Below are positions 18,016 to 27,768 of a DNA stretch of 64,000 nt, piece by piece; position 1 is the stretch's first letter, and each line of letters begins with the position of its first letter. Origin of the DNA: Bacteroidales bacterium (GTDB lineage Bacteria; Bacteroidota; Bacteroidia; Bacteroidales; UBA932). The stretch spans positions 19,057-83,056 of the forward strand of contig JAEETO010000002.1 in assembly GCA_016290385.1 (NCBI GenBank), written 5' to 3'. The notes under the pieces are model-generated. The model searched no databases. It saw only the letters and a program-made list of their open reading frames with translations, and was not told the origin of the DNA. Made by a program: the position numbers and the translations under genes.

Positions 18016-18885
18016 ATGTCTGCTTACCACACTCCCGTCCTGCTGCACGAGAGCATCACGGCGCTTGCCATCCGCGAAGACGGTGTCTACGTGGATGCAA
18101 CATTCGGCGGAGGCGGCCACAGCCGCGAGATCCTCAGGCATCTCGGCCCGAAAGGGCGGCTGATCGCCTTCGACAAAGACCGGGAAGCCCTGGCCAATGC
18201 GCCCGACGATCCGAGACTGACCGTTGTGCACAACGATTTCCGTTTCGTTCACAACTTCGTGAAATACTACGGATATTCGGCGGTGGATGGAATTCTGGCG
18301 GACCTGGGCGTATCGTCGCACCAGTTCGATACGGAAGAACGAGGCTTCTCCTTCCGTTTCGAGAATGCGCCGCTGGACATGCGGATGAATGCAGACGCAC
18401 CTTTGTGTGCGGCAGATATAGTAAATAGTTATAGTGGGGAGGATCTGGAAAGGATCTTCCGGCTTTACGGCGAGGTGGAAGGCAGCAGGCGGGTTGCGGA
18501 ACTGGTGGTTTCGGCCCGGGAGAGAAGCCCGTTGAAGACCACGGACGATTTAGGCAGAGCAATCGCACCTGTTCTGCCTAAATTCTTAGAACATAAGTAT
18601 TTAGCTAAGATATACCAAGCGCTGAGGATTGAAGTCAATGGCGAGATGACTTCATTGGAGGGGTTTATGAAAGGGGCTTTCCGATCGCTCGGGCAAGGAG
18701 CACGGCTGGCCGTCATTACATACCATTCATTAGAAGACCGCATCGTCAAGACCGCAATCAGGGACGGCTGTCAGGAAGGACAGCTCCAGCGTGTGAACAA
18801 GAAACCGATTCTTCCCTCCGAGGAAGAAATTTCTTCCAACACGCGCGCGCGCAGCGCAAAACTGAGGGTCGCCGAAAGGCAGTGA
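18016..18885 (+). CDS. rsmH: 16S rRNA (cytosine1402-N4)-methyltransferase
   Basis: A 289-residue class I methyltransferase (MraW) modifying C1402 in the ribosomal P site. The start MSAYHTPVLLHESI and the SAM motif YVDATFGGGGHSREIL are characteristic, with ILADLGVSSHQFD, RGFSFRFENAPLDMRM and the C-terminal VITYHSLEDRIVK. It lies between mraZ and ftsL as in most dcw clusters. An AAGGAG sequence 10 bases before the ATG resembles a Shine-Dalgarno site. The middle of the gene (about 18.40-18.68 kb) looks more AT-rich than its neighbours. Confidence 0.97.
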   Translation: MSAYHTPVLLHESITALAIREDGVYVDATFGGGGHSREILRHLGPKGRLIAFDKDREALANAPDDPRLTVVHNDFRFVHNFVKYYGYSAVDGILADLGVSSHQFDTEERGFSFRFENAPLDMRMNADAPLCAADIVNSYSGEDLERIFRLYGEVEGSRRVAELVVSARERSPLKTTDDLGRAIAPVLPKFLEHKYLAKIYQALRIEVNGEMTSLEGFMKGAFRSLGQGARLAVITYHSLEDRIVKTAIRDGCQEGQLQRVNKKPILPSEEEISSNTRARSAKLRVAERQ

Positions 18886-18889
18886 GACG

Positions 18890-19258
18890 ATGGCAAAACG
18901 GGAAAAGGATCCAAACAAGAAAAAGGGCCGCTTCAAACGGCTGGTGGACAAGGTGGTCAGCTACCTGAGCGGGGACAAGCTGATCGAGTGGGGCGTGGAC
19001 CGTCAGCTCGGCTTCATCTTCTACATTTTCCTCATCATTTGCGCTTCCATCGCCTGGAGCCTGATGGTGGAACAAGACCTCGTGAAAGTACAGAAAAACG
19101 AAAAGGCGCTGCAGGAACTGCGGATCAGCTACCAGCAGCGCACGCTCGACCTGGTGGGCATGAACAACCGCACCCGGATCGACGGCCTGCTGAAGGCGAG
19201 CGGCTCGAAGCTGCATGCCCCGGTGGAGCCGCCCAAACGCATTGAATTGGAGAAATAG
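18890..19258 (+). CDS. ftsL: FtsL-like cell division protein
   Basis: A 122-residue bitopic membrane protein placed exactly where ftsL belongs, between rsmH and ftsI. It has a basic cytoplasmic N-terminus (about 1-45), one TM segment (LGFIFYIFLIICASIAWSL, about 41-59) and a periplasmic helical region (VKVQKNEKALQELRISYQQR) likely to form the coiled coil with FtsQ/FtsB-type partners. Sequence similarity in this family is weak, so the call relies on position and topology. Confidence 0.85.
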   Translation: MAKREKDPNKKKGRFKRLVDKVVSYLSGDKLIEWGVDRQLGFIFYIFLIICASIAWSLMVEQDLVKVQKNEKALQELRISYQQRTLDLVGMNNRTRIDGLLKASGSKLHAPVEPPKRIELEK

Positions 19259-19263
19259 GCAAT

Positions 19264-21318
19264 ATGCAGGTCAATATCAGAAAAGTCGGCGCCTTCTATC
19301 TGCTGTTCGTGCTCCTGGCACTGGTGGCAGCGGGGCAGATCGTGAACCTGCAGTTCATCCACAAGCCGGGACGCAGCTACTCGAAGAAGACCACCCGCGA
19401 AGACGTGCTGCCCTGCACCCGCGGAAGCATCCTGGCCGACGACGGACGCTACCTCGCCTTCTCCATCCCGGAATACCGCATGGGCATGGACTGCGTCCAG
19501 CCCGACTCCGCCGTTTTCGCCAGGGGCATCGACTCGCTTGCCATCTGCCTGGCCGACTTCTACAAGGACAAGAAGGCTGCCCAATACAAGAAAGATATCG
19601 TGGAGCGCCGCAAGGAGGGCCTGGAAGGCGGTCGCCGCTACCTGTTCCTCAACCGCCGGCTGCTCACCTACCAGGAGATGAAGGAAGTCTCTTCTTTCCC
19701 CATCCTGCGGGAAGGACGGGCACGCGGCGGCCGCGACGAAGTGAAAGTGGACCACCGCACATATCCCTACGGACGACTGGGCTTCCGCACCCTCGGCTAC
19801 ATCAAGGACCAGAGCGAAATCCCGACTATCGGCATCGAAGGCAGCTGCGACTCCATCCTGCGCGGCACCGACGGCCTCCAGCCGATGCGCCTGACCGAAG
19901 GCCGCAACTGGATCGTCGACACCGACCGCGAGACCATCCAGCCCGTAGACGGCCTGGACGTCCAGCTGACGATCGACATCGACATGCAGGACATGGCCCA
20001 GAACGCCCTGACCAGCATACTCAGCAAGACCAATGAAGTCCATGCCGGCACTGTGGTCGTAATGGAAGTGGCGACGGGCGAGATCAAGGCGATGGTCAAT
20101 CTCGAAAAAGACGGCCACGGCGGCTTCGACGAAACCTACAACTACGCCATCGGCCGAAAGGGCGAACCGGGTTCGGTCTTCAAGGGCGCCACGCTGACGA
20201 CCCTTCTCGAAGACAAGAAGGTTACCCTCGAAACGGAGGTACCGGCCATCGTCACCTGGAACTACGGCGGCGGCGCGCCGTTCGTAGACCATTATCTGGA
20301 CCGTTACAGCACGATCAGCGTCAAGCGGGCGTATGAGATCTCTTCGAACAACGTCTTCCGCATGCTGGCCGCCCGGAACTACGACAACGATCCCAAGGAA
20401 TTCCTCGACAAGCTGACCAACGAACGTCGCATCACCTACGACTTCCCCTTCGAGCTCAAGGGCATGGCCAAGGCTACCGTCAAGGATCCGGAGGTCAAGA
20501 CGGGCCGTGCTGCATGGAACATGAAGGACCTGCCCCAGATCGCCATGGGCTATACGGTCGAGATCACCCCGCTGCACACCCTCAACTTCTATAATGCCAT
20601 CGCCAACGAAGGCGTGATGATGCGCCCCCATCTGGTACGGAACTATCAGAAGGAAGGACAGGTCGTCAAGGAATTCAAACCTGAGAAGATCGGCACCGTG
20701 TGCAAGAAGGAGACAGCACACGAAATGTGGCGGGCCATGCGCGGCGTGGTCGAATCGGAAGGAGGTACCGGCTACCGCATCTTCAAGGGCTGCCCCATCG
20801 GGGTAGCCGGAAAGACGGGAACCGCCCGCATCGTTTTCCCCAATAACGGAAGATATGAAGACAGGGCCGGCCACAAGATGCACCAGGCGACTTTCGTCGG
20901 CTTCTTCCCCAGCGACACGCCCCGGTACTCCATGATCGTCGTCGTCTATTCGGAGCCGACATACGCCAATTTCTACGGCGCCACCTGGTGCGGCCCGGTG
21001 TTCCGCCAGGTCGCCGAAGGAATCTATGCCTCGTCGGCAGACTGGCAGGAGCCCCTCCCGAAGAAGGGATTCTTGCCCAAATCTGATGACTTACTGTCCC
21101 TGCAGGGACGTGAAGATATCCATAAAGGACTGGTTCCCAATGTGAAGGGGATGGGCTTGCGCGATGCGCTCGCATTGCTGGAGCGATCGGGCTATTCGGT
21201 CTCCTTCGAGGGACAGGGCATTGTGGACAGCCAGACACCGGCCGCCGGCGACACGGCCTTCGACCTGAACATCGCGCTCAAACTGAAAGAACAATACTTG
21301 CAAGATGAAACTAAGTGA
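19264..21318 (+). CDS. ftsI: Division-specific transpeptidase (PBP3/FtsI) with PASTA domain
   Basis: A 684-residue class B penicillin-binding protein that crosslinks septal peptidoglycan. An N-terminal TM segment (about 10-30) precedes the dimerisation domain and the transpeptidase domain with S304-V-F-K307 (SxxK), S360-S-N362 (SxN) and K517-T-G519 (KTG). A single C-terminal PASTA domain (about 625-675: VPNVKGMGLRDALALLERSG) is typical of Bacteroidota and Gram-positive homologues and not of E. coli FtsI. It overlaps murE by 14 bases. Confidence 0.95.
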   Translation: MQVNIRKVGAFYLLFVLLALVAAGQIVNLQFIHKPGRSYSKKTTREDVLPCTRGSILADDGRYLAFSIPEYRMGMDCVQPDSAVFARGIDSLAICLADFYKDKKAAQYKKDIVERRKEGLEGGRRYLFLNRRLLTYQEMKEVSSFPILREGRARGGRDEVKVDHRTYPYGRLGFRTLGYIKDQSEIPTIGIEGSCDSILRGTDGLQPMRLTEGRNWIVDTDRETIQPVDGLDVQLTIDIDMQDMAQNALTSILSKTNEVHAGTVVVMEVATGEIKAMVNLEKDGHGGFDETYNYAIGRKGEPGSVFKGATLTTLLEDKKVTLETEVPAIVTWNYGGGAPFVDHYLDRYSTISVKRAYEISSNNVFRMLAARNYDNDPKEFLDKLTNERRITYDFPFELKGMAKATVKDPEVKTGRAAWNMKDLPQIAMGYTVEITPLHTLNFYNAIANEGVMMRPHLVRNYQKEGQVVKEFKPEKIGTVCKKETAHEMWRAMRGVVESEGGTGYRIFKGCPIGVAGKTGTARIVFPNNGRYEDRAGHKMHQATFVGFFPSDTPRYSMIVVVYSEPTYANFYGATWCGPVFRQVAEGIYASSADWQEPLPKKGFLPKSDDLLSLQGREDIHKGLVPNVKGMGLRDALALLERSGYSVSFEGQGIVDSQTPAAGDTAFDLNIALKLKEQYLQDETK

Positions 21319-22765
21319 TATATTGAAAGGCATCGACGTCGTGTCCTCCACGGGCGACCTGGGCCGGGAGATATCCTTCCTGACCTTCGACTCGCGCACC
21401 TGCCGCGAAGGAGCGCTCTTCATCGCCGTGCCGGGAACGGCAGTTGACGGACATGCGTTCATCGCCAAGGCCGTCGCAGCCGGCGCCAGCGCCGTCCTCT
21501 ACCAGAACGACACCCCGGGCCTGGACAGTCTCGGTAACGCCACGCTGGTGAAAGTGGCCGACAGCCGCAAGGCCCTCGCCCTGGCCGCCGACAACTGGTA
21601 CGACCACCCGTCCGGCAAGCTGAACCTGGTGGGCATCACCGGCACCAACGGCAAGACCACGACCGTCACGCTGCTCTACAACCTGTTCACCCGTCTGGGC
21701 TGGACCTGCGGCCTGATCTCCACCATCGCCAACTACATCGACGGCGAACGGCTGGAGACCTCCCACACCACCCCCGACCCGATCGAGCTCAACGGCCTGC
21801 TGGCGCGGATGGTGGAAAAAGGCTGCAACTACTGCTTCATGGAAGTCAGCTCCCACTCCGTTGACCAGGAGCGGATTGCCGGCCTGCAGTTCAAAGTAGC
21901 CATCTTCTCCAACCTGACCCACGACCACCTCGACTATCACAAGACTTTTGCCGCTTACCGTGACTGCAAGAAGCGCTTCTTCGACCAGTTGCCGAAAGAC
22001 GCCTTCGCGCTGACCAACATCGACGACCGAAACGGCGAAGTGATGGTACAGAATACCGTTGCCCGGATCCGCACCTACGCCTGCAAGCGCATGGCCGACT
22101 TCCATTGCAAGATCGTGGAAGAAAGCCTGGAGGGCATGCTCGTCAGCATCGACGGCACCCAGGTCTGGACCCGCTTCATCGGAGCGCACAACGCCTACAA
22201 CCTGCTGGCCGTCTACAGTACGGCCGTGCTGCTCGGCGCCAGGCGCGAAGAAGTACTGGTGCAGCTGAGCGCCCTCGGTCCGGTGGCCGGCCGCCTCGAC
22301 TTCGTCCGCGGCGGCAACGACCTGACCGGCGTGGTGGACTATTCCCACACGCCCGATGCCTTGGAGAACGCCTTGAAGACACTCCGCGAGACCTGCCAGG
22401 ACCGCGCCCTCGTGTGCGTGTTCGGCTGCGGCGGCGACCGCGACCGGACCAAGCGCCCTGAGATGGGCGCCATCGCCGCGAAATACGCCGACCGCGTGGT
22501 CGTAACCTCCGACAACCCGCGCACCGAAGATCCCGAAACCATCATCCAGGAGATCCGCGCCGGCATGGACACGGCCGCCCGCGCGAAAAGCCTCTTCATC
22601 ACCGACCGCCGCGAAGCCATCCGGACAGCACTGATGACCGCCCCGCAGGGCGCCGTCATCCTGGTGGCCGGCAAGGGACACGAAGACTATCAGGTCATCG
22701 GCACCACCAAGATCCATTTCGACGACAAGGAAGTCATCGCCGAGACCTTTGAAGAAATGAAATAA
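21305..22765 (+). CDS. murE: UDP-MurNAc-tripeptide synthetase MurE
   Basis: A 486-residue Mur ligase adding the third residue of the stem peptide. The ATP loop is GITGTNGKTTT, then HTTPDPIELN, MEVSSHSVDQ and HDHLDYHKT. The substrate-selecting motif reads DNPR (SDNPRTEDP), which predicts meso-diaminopimelate rather than lysine. Its start overlaps ftsI by 14 bases. mraY follows after 12 bases. Confidence 0.96.
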   Translation: MKLSDILKGIDVVSSTGDLGREISFLTFDSRTCREGALFIAVPGTAVDGHAFIAKAVAAGASAVLYQNDTPGLDSLGNATLVKVADSRKALALAADNWYDHPSGKLNLVGITGTNGKTTTVTLLYNLFTRLGWTCGLISTIANYIDGERLETSHTTPDPIELNGLLARMVEKGCNYCFMEVSSHSVDQERIAGLQFKVAIFSNLTHDHLDYHKTFAAYRDCKKRFFDQLPKDAFALTNIDDRNGEVMVQNTVARIRTYACKRMADFHCKIVEESLEGMLVSIDGTQVWTRFIGAHNAYNLLAVYSTAVLLGARREEVLVQLSALGPVAGRLDFVRGGNDLTGVVDYSHTPDALENALKTLRETCQDRALVCVFGCGGDRDRTKRPEMGAIAAKYADRVVVTSDNPRTEDPETIIQEIRAGMDTAARAKSLFITDRREAIRTALMTAPQGAVILVAGKGHEDYQVIGTTKIHFDDKEVIAETFEEMK

Positions 22766-22777
22766 ACGCAGTACGAC

Positions 22778-23968
22778 ATGCTCTATCATCTGTTTCAATA
22801 TCTGGAAAAATCAGGCATCGACTTCCCGGGAGCCGGCCTGATGCAGTATATTACATTCCGGGCCATCTGCTGCGCAGTGGTGGCCATCCTCACCTCGATG
22901 CTCGTGGGCAAATCCATCATCGCCAGGTTGCAGAAGAAGCAGATCGGCGAGACCATCCGCGACCTCGGGCTGGAAGGCCAGCTGCAGAAGAAAGGTACCC
23001 CGACCATGGGCGGCATCATCATCCTGCTGTCGATCCTGGTTCCGATCCTGCTCTTCGGCGACCTGACCAACATCAACGTCCTGCTGCTGATCCTGACCAC
23101 CGTATGGCTGGGCATGCTGGGTTTCCTGGACGATTATATCAAAGTGTTCAAGCACAACAAGGAAGGCCTCAATGGCAAGTACAAGATCGTGGGCCAGATC
23201 CTGCTGGGCGTGGCCGTGGGCCTGACCCTCTACCTGACGGCCGACCCGGGCCTGAGCTACAGCCGCACCACCATTCCTTTCTTCAAGGGCAATGAATTCG
23301 ACTACAAATGGCTGATTCCCTTCTCCGGACCCGTGGTCCGCGCCCTGCAGGGCGGCCTCTACGTAGCCGTGATCACCTTCATCATCACCGCCTGCTCCAA
23401 CGGCACCAACCTGACCGACGGCATGGACGGCCTGGCCGCCGGCGTGTCGGCCATCGTGGGCGCGACCATCGGCGTACTCGCCTATGTGTCGGGCCACGCA
23501 GGCTTTGCCGATTACCTCAACATCATGTACCTCTCCAATACCGGTGAGGTCACGGTCTATGTGAGCTGCTTCGTGGGTGCCCTGCTGGGCTTCCTGTGGT
23601 ACAACTCCTTCCCGGCCCAGGTCTTCATGGGCGACACGGGCTCGCTGGCGCTGGGCGGCATCATCGGCGTGATGGCCATCCTTATCCGGAAAGAACTGCT
23701 GCTGCCCATCCTCTGCGGCGTCTTCCTCGTGGAAAGCCTGTCGGTGATCATCCAGCGCTTCTATTTCAAATATACCAAGAAAAAGACCGGCACCGGCGTG
23801 CGTGTGTTCCGCATGTCTCCCCTGCACCACCACTTCCAGAAGGAGAATCCCGACGCACTCATCCAGCGCCCGAAAAACATACATCCCGAAAACAAGATTG
23901 TCGTCCGCTTCTGGATCGTATCCATCATCCTGGCGGTCCTCACCATCGTAACCCTGAAGATCCGGTAA
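22778..23968 (+). CDS. mraY: Phospho-MurNAc-pentapeptide translocase
   Basis: A 396-residue polytopic membrane enzyme that links UDP-MurNAc-pentapeptide to undecaprenyl phosphate to give lipid I. Hallmarks are GTPTMGG, the acidic pair in [21 protein letters not shown] and the HHHF motif in SPLHHHFQ. About ten hydrophobic segments are seen, as in the family. The start [11 protein letters not shown] is the normal N-terminus. It lies between murE and murD. Confidence 0.97.
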   Translation: MLYHLFQYLEKSGIDFPGAGLMQYITFRAICCAVVAILTSMLVGKSIIARLQKKQIGETIRDLGLEGQLQKKGTPTMGGIIILLSILVPILLFGDLTNINVLLLILTTVWLGMLGFLDDYIKVFKHNKEGLNGKYKIVGQILLGVAVGLTLYLTADPGLSYSRTTIPFFKGNEFDYKWLIPFSGPVVRALQGGLYVAVITFIITACSNGTNLTDGMDGLAAGVSAIVGATIGVLAYVSGHAGFADYLNIMYLSNTGEVTVYVSCFVGALLGFLWYNSFPAQVFMGDTGSLALGGIIGVMAILIRKELLLPILCGVFLVESLSVIIQRFYFKYTKKKTGTGVRVFRMSPLHHHFQKENPDALIQRPKNIHPENKIVVRFWIVSIILAVLTIVTLKIR

Positions 23969-23970
23969 TC

Positions 23971-25302
23971 ATGAAAAAAGCAGTCATCCTTGGCGGTGGA
24001 GAAAGTGGCGTTGGCGCAGCCGTGCTGGCCAAAGTGCAACATTACGATACTTTCCTTTCGGACAGCGGCACGCTGAAGGAGCCGTTCCGCAAGCAGCTGG
24101 AGAAATGGGAGATTCCCTTCGAAGAAGGCGGTCACAGCGCAGAAAAAGTGCTTTCGGCCGACCTTGTCATCAAAAGTCCCGGCATTCCCGAGACGGCGCC
24201 GCTCGTGGTACGTCTCCGCGAACAGGGGACGCCCGTCATATCTGAAATCGAGTTCGCCGGCTATTACGATACGGCCCGGAAAATCTGCATCACCGGCAGC
24301 AACGGCAAGACCACGACCACTTCGCTGATCTACTACCTGCTGCAGAACGCCGGCCTCAACGTGGGCCTGGGCGGCAACATCGGCAAGAGCTACGCGATGC
24401 AGGTGGCCACGGAGAAACATGATATCTACGTGCTGGAGCTCAGCAGCTTCCAGCTCGACGGCATGTACGACTTCAAGGCCGACATCGCCGTGCTGATGAA
24501 CATCACGCCCGACCACCTTGACCGCTACGACCATTGTTTCCAGAATTATATCAACGCCAAGTTCCGCATCACCCGCAACATGAAGCCGGAAGACTGCTTC
24601 ATCTTCTGCAACGACGACGAGGTGACCATCGGCGAACTCAACAAGATCGTGGTGCAGGCCAAGAAACTGCCTTTCACCCAGAATGGAACGGTGGACGAAG
24701 GCGCCTGGATCGAAGACGACACCATGCGCGTGCGCTACGACGGCGATGAATTCGACATCCTCGTGCGCGACCTTGCCCTGGAAGGCCGTCACAACGTCTA
24801 CAATTCGATGGCGGCAGCCATCACCGGCAAGATCATGAAGGTCACCAACGAGACCATCCGCAAGTCGCTGACCACCTTCGAGGGCGTGGAGCACCGCATG
24901 GAAAAAGTGATGACCGTGGGCGGCGTGCTCTACATCAATGACTCGAAGGCGACGAACGTCAATTCCACCTGGTACGCGCTCGAAAGCGTCCAGACCCCGA
25001 TCGTCTTGATCCTGGGCGGCACCGACAAGGGCAACGACTACGCCCCGATCGCCGACTTGGTGCGCGAGAAAGTGAAAGCCATCGTCTGCCTGGGCGTGGA
25101 CAACAAGAAGATCAAGGATTTCTTCGGCGGGATGGTTCCCGTCTGCGAGACGCTGTCGGCCGAAGAATGTGTCAATAAATGTGCGGAACTGGCCGTACCG
25201 GGTGACACGGTGCTGCTGAGCCCCTGCTGCGCCAGTTTCGACCTCTTCAAGAACTACGAGGACCGCGGACGCCAGTTCAAGGAAGCGGTAAGGAGGCTGT
25301 AG
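23971..25302 (+). CDS. murD: UDP-MurNAc-L-alanine:D-glutamate ligase
   Basis: A 443-residue Mur ligase. The start is MKKAVILGGGESGVG at 23971, 2 bases after the mraY stop. The ATP loop is ITGSNGKTTTTSLIYY, followed by LELSSFQLDGM, NITPDHLDRYD and, near the C-terminus, INDSKATNVNSTWYAL and LSPCCASFDLFKNYEDRG, which are MurD-specific. It acts in the cytoplasm between MurC and MurE. Confidence 0.96.
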   Translation: MKKAVILGGGESGVGAAVLAKVQHYDTFLSDSGTLKEPFRKQLEKWEIPFEEGGHSAEKVLSADLVIKSPGIPETAPLVVRLREQGTPVISEIEFAGYYDTARKICITGSNGKTTTTSLIYYLLQNAGLNVGLGGNIGKSYAMQVATEKHDIYVLELSSFQLDGMYDFKADIAVLMNITPDHLDRYDHCFQNYINAKFRITRNMKPEDCFIFCNDDEVTIGELNKIVVQAKKLPFTQNGTVDEGAWIEDDTMRVRYDGDEFDILVRDLALEGRHNVYNSMAAAITGKIMKVTNETIRKSLTTFEGVEHRMEKVMTVGGVLYINDSKATNVNSTWYALESVQTPIVLILGGTDKGNDYAPIADLVREKVKAIVCLGVDNKKIKDFFGGMVPVCETLSAEECVNKCAELAVPGDTVLLSPCCASFDLFKNYEDRGRQFKEAVRRL

Positions 25303-25303
25303 C

Positions 25304-26641
25304 ATGAACCAGTTCTGGAAACTCAAGGGAGACCGGGTCATCTGGATCATCGTGGTGTTCTTCGCCATGATTTCGATCGCTGCCGTCTTTTCGTCGAGCA
25401 GCTTCCTGGCCTCGTCCCGCGGCATCAGCAAGGTCGCCATCTTCATGGAACAGACCAAATCGGTGCTGATGGGTTTCCTCGCGCTGCTGATCTGCTACCT
25501 CATCCCGCTGCGTTTCTACCGTACCTTCTCCTTTGCCATCTACGGCATCTCGGTGCTGTTGCTCCTGATGCTCTTCGTTCCGGGACTCCGCGCCGAGATC
25601 AACGGCGCCGTCCGCGGCATCAAGATCCACGGGCATACCTTCCAGGTCTTCGAGTTCGCCAAGATCGGCGTGATCCTGTATCTGGCCCGCGCCCTGGAGC
25701 TCTGGGGCGACAGCCTGGACGATTTCAAACAGTTCGCCCTGAAGATCCTGCTGCCCGTGGGCGCGGTCTGCCTGCTGATCATGCAGAACAGCTTCTCTTC
25801 CGCCCTGCTCATCGGACTGATCAGTTTCCTCATCCTGTTCTTCATGAACGTGAGCATCAAGAACCTGGGCATCACGGTGGGCATCCTGGCGGCGGCCCTG
25901 CTGCTGATGTTCCTGACCTACCATGCCTTCTTTGCGGGAAAGCCGCAGCGGCTCGAATCCAGCGTAGGCAAGATCTTCAACCGTTTCGGCACCGTGGAAA
26001 ACCGCCTGACCGCCCACTTCCAGAAAGAAGAGGAAGATTTCGAGAATCTGTCCCGTGCAGAACAGCAGGAACTCATGGACAAGGACCGCCAGAGCGAGAA
26101 TGCCAAGGTCGCCATCTCCGAAGGCGGCATATTCGGCAAGGGACCGGGCAAGAGCACCCAGCGCTATTCCCTGTCCATGGCCTTCTCCGACTTCATCTAT
26201 GCCTTCATCGTGGAAGAGTACGGCCTGCTGGGAGGCGTTTTCGTCATCCTGCTCTACCTGATCTTCCTTTTCCGTTGCATACGGCTCTGCCAGCGTTGCA
26301 AAGCCACCTATTCCAGCGTGCTGATCGCGGGTCTTGCGTTCCTGATCACCACGCAGGCCTTCCTGCATATCCTGGTCAACGTGCGCATCCTGCCCATTAC
26401 CGGCCACACCCTGCCCCTGATCAGCCACGGCGGCACGGCCTATCTGGTGCTGAGCGGGGCCTTCGGCATGATCCTGTCGGTCAACAAGCAGCTGGAGAAA
26501 CAGGACGCCAGGGAGCGCGCCGCCCGCGAAGCGGCGGCAGCGGCCGAAACCATCGCGATGGCCAGCCTCGCTGAAACGGACGGCTTCCATCAGAGCACCA
26601 CAGATACTTCCGAATTCAACTATACGACTCCCGATGAATAA
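25304..26641 (+). CDS. ftsW: Septal peptidoglycan glycosyltransferase FtsW
   Basis: A 445-residue SEDS-family polytopic protein that polymerises lipid II at the septum together with FtsI. About ten TM segments are visible, with the family blocks FQVFEFAKIGVILYLA, FGKGPGKSTQRYSLSMAFSDFIYAFIVEE (catalytic region) and the final LPLISHGGTAYLVLSGAFGM. A charged periplasmic loop sits at about 225-270, and the cytoplasmic tail is longer and Ala/Glu-rich. Its start is 1 base after murD and its end overlaps murG by 8 bases. Confidence 0.94.
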   Translation: MNQFWKLKGDRVIWIIVVFFAMISIAAVFSSSSFLASSRGISKVAIFMEQTKSVLMGFLALLICYLIPLRFYRTFSFAIYGISVLLLLMLFVPGLRAEINGAVRGIKIHGHTFQVFEFAKIGVILYLARALELWGDSLDDFKQFALKILLPVGAVCLLIMQNSFSSALLIGLISFLILFFMNVSIKNLGITVGILAAALLLMFLTYHAFFAGKPQRLESSVGKIFNRFGTVENRLTAHFQKEEEDFENLSRAEQQELMDKDRQSENAKVAISEGGIFGKGPGKSTQRYSLSMAFSDFIYAFIVEEYGLLGGVFVILLYLIFLFRCIRLCQRCKATYSSVLIAGLAFLITTQAFLHILVNVRILPITGHTLPLISHGGTAYLVLSGAFGMILSVNKQLEKQDARERAAREAAAAAETIAMASLAETDGFHQSTTDTSEFNYTTPDE

Positions 26642-27740
26642 ACCTCGCATCATCATCAGTGGCGGCGGAACGGGCGGACACATCTTCCCGGCCCTTTCCA
26701 TCGCGAACTCGATCAAGGAAATCTGCCCCGAAGCGGAGATTCTCTTCGTGGGGGCGGAAGGCAAAATGGAAATGGAGCGCGTCCCGGCAGCCGGTTACAA
26801 GATCATCGGCCTCCCGGTGGCAGGCCTGCAGCGCAAGCTCTCGCTCCAGAATCTCGCACTTCCCGCCAAAGTAGCCACAAGCGTCCGCAAGGCGGGCGAA
26901 ATCATCCGGGATTTCAAGCCGGACGTCGCCGTGGGCGTGGGTGGCTATGCCAGCGCACCGCTGCTGTGGAGTGCTTCCCACAAAGGCATCCCGTGCCTGA
27001 TCCAGGAGCAGAATTCCTACGCCGGCCTGACCAACAAGATCCTCGCGAAACGCGCCGCCTGCATCTGCACGGCCTACGAGGGCATGGAGCGTTTCTTCCC
27101 GGCCGACCGCATCATCCTCACCGGCAATCCCATCCGGAAGGAGATCGCCCCGGCCACCGAAGAGCAGCGTGCGGAAGGCTACCGTTTCTACGGGCTGGAC
27201 CCGAAGAAGAAAACGCTCTTCGTCGTGGGTGGCAGCCTGGGCTGCGGCACCCTGAACCGGGTGATGCGCGACTGGGTGGAAAACCGGGCCGCCAAGGCGG
27301 ACTACCAGGTCATCTGGCAGTGCGGCAAGTTCTACAAGAACGGAATCGACGCCTTCATGGAAGGGCGCACGGTTCCCAACCTCGTCTATACCGATTTCAT
27401 CCAGCGGATGGACCTGGCTTATGCCGTGGCGGACCTGCTGGTTTCCCGCGCGGGCGCCGGCACGATCTCGGAACTCTGCGTGGCGGGGAAAGCCACGATC
27501 TTCGTCCCCTCGCCCAATGTGGCGGAAGACCACCAGACGCACAATGCGATGGCGCTGGTGGGCAAGGACGCGGCCCTGATGGTCCGTGACGCCGAGGCGG
27601 ATGCGAAGCTGCTCGACACGGTCGAAGGGCTCATCGGCGACGACGCCCGGCTGGCCGGACTGGAAAAGAATATCCTGAAGCTCGGAAAGAAGGATGCTTC
27701 GGAGGTGATTGCAAAGGAAGTTTTGAAACTGGTAAAATAG
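26634..27740 (+). CDS. murG: UDP-GlcNAc:lipid I GlcNAc transferase
   Basis: A 368-residue GT-B enzyme (GT28) that converts lipid I to lipid II on the inner face of the membrane. Visible are the glycine loop ISGGGTGGHIFPALSIA (about 7-23), VGVGGYASAPLLW, EQNSYAGLTNKIL, the nucleotide-binding VVGGSLGCGTLN and DLLVSRAGAGTISEL. The length is typical. It overlaps ftsW by 8 bases. A palindromic repeat separates it from murC. Confidence 0.97.
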   Translation: MNKPRIIISGGGTGGHIFPALSIANSIKEICPEAEILFVGAEGKMEMERVPAAGYKIIGLPVAGLQRKLSLQNLALPAKVATSVRKAGEIIRDFKPDVAVGVGGYASAPLLWSASHKGIPCLIQEQNSYAGLTNKILAKRAACICTAYEGMERFFPADRIILTGNPIRKEIAPATEEQRAEGYRFYGLDPKKKTLFVVGGSLGCGTLNRVMRDWVENRAAKADYQVIWQCGKFYKNGIDAFMEGRTVPNLVYTDFIQRMDLAYAVADLLVSRAGAGTISELCVAGKATIFVPSPNVAEDHQTHNAMALVGKDAALMVRDAEADAKLLDTVEGLIGDDARLAGLEKNILKLGKKDASEVIAKEVLKLVK

Positions 27741-27767
27741 AGATTCCCGGTCAAGCCGGGAATGACG
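27741..27767 (-). repeat. REP-like palindrome, family 2, copy 2
   Basis: ATTCCCGG (27743-27750) and CCGGGAAT (27756-27763) form a perfect 8-bp stem around TCAAG. It is the reverse complement of the copy at 14851-14877 except for one stem position changed on both arms. It fills the whole gap between the murG stop and the murC start. Confidence 0.7.
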
Positions 27768-27768
27768 A

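Noticed and set aside
19129..20883. 584-residue minus-strand open frame
   Set aside because: Antisense to ftsI, whose catalytic motifs are intact; a by-product of codon composition.
22105..22461. Arg/Pro-rich small open frames inside dcw genes
   Set aside because: Frame-shifted shadows of murE and other dcw genes, with the typical Arg/Pro/His bias of off-frame GC-rich sequence.
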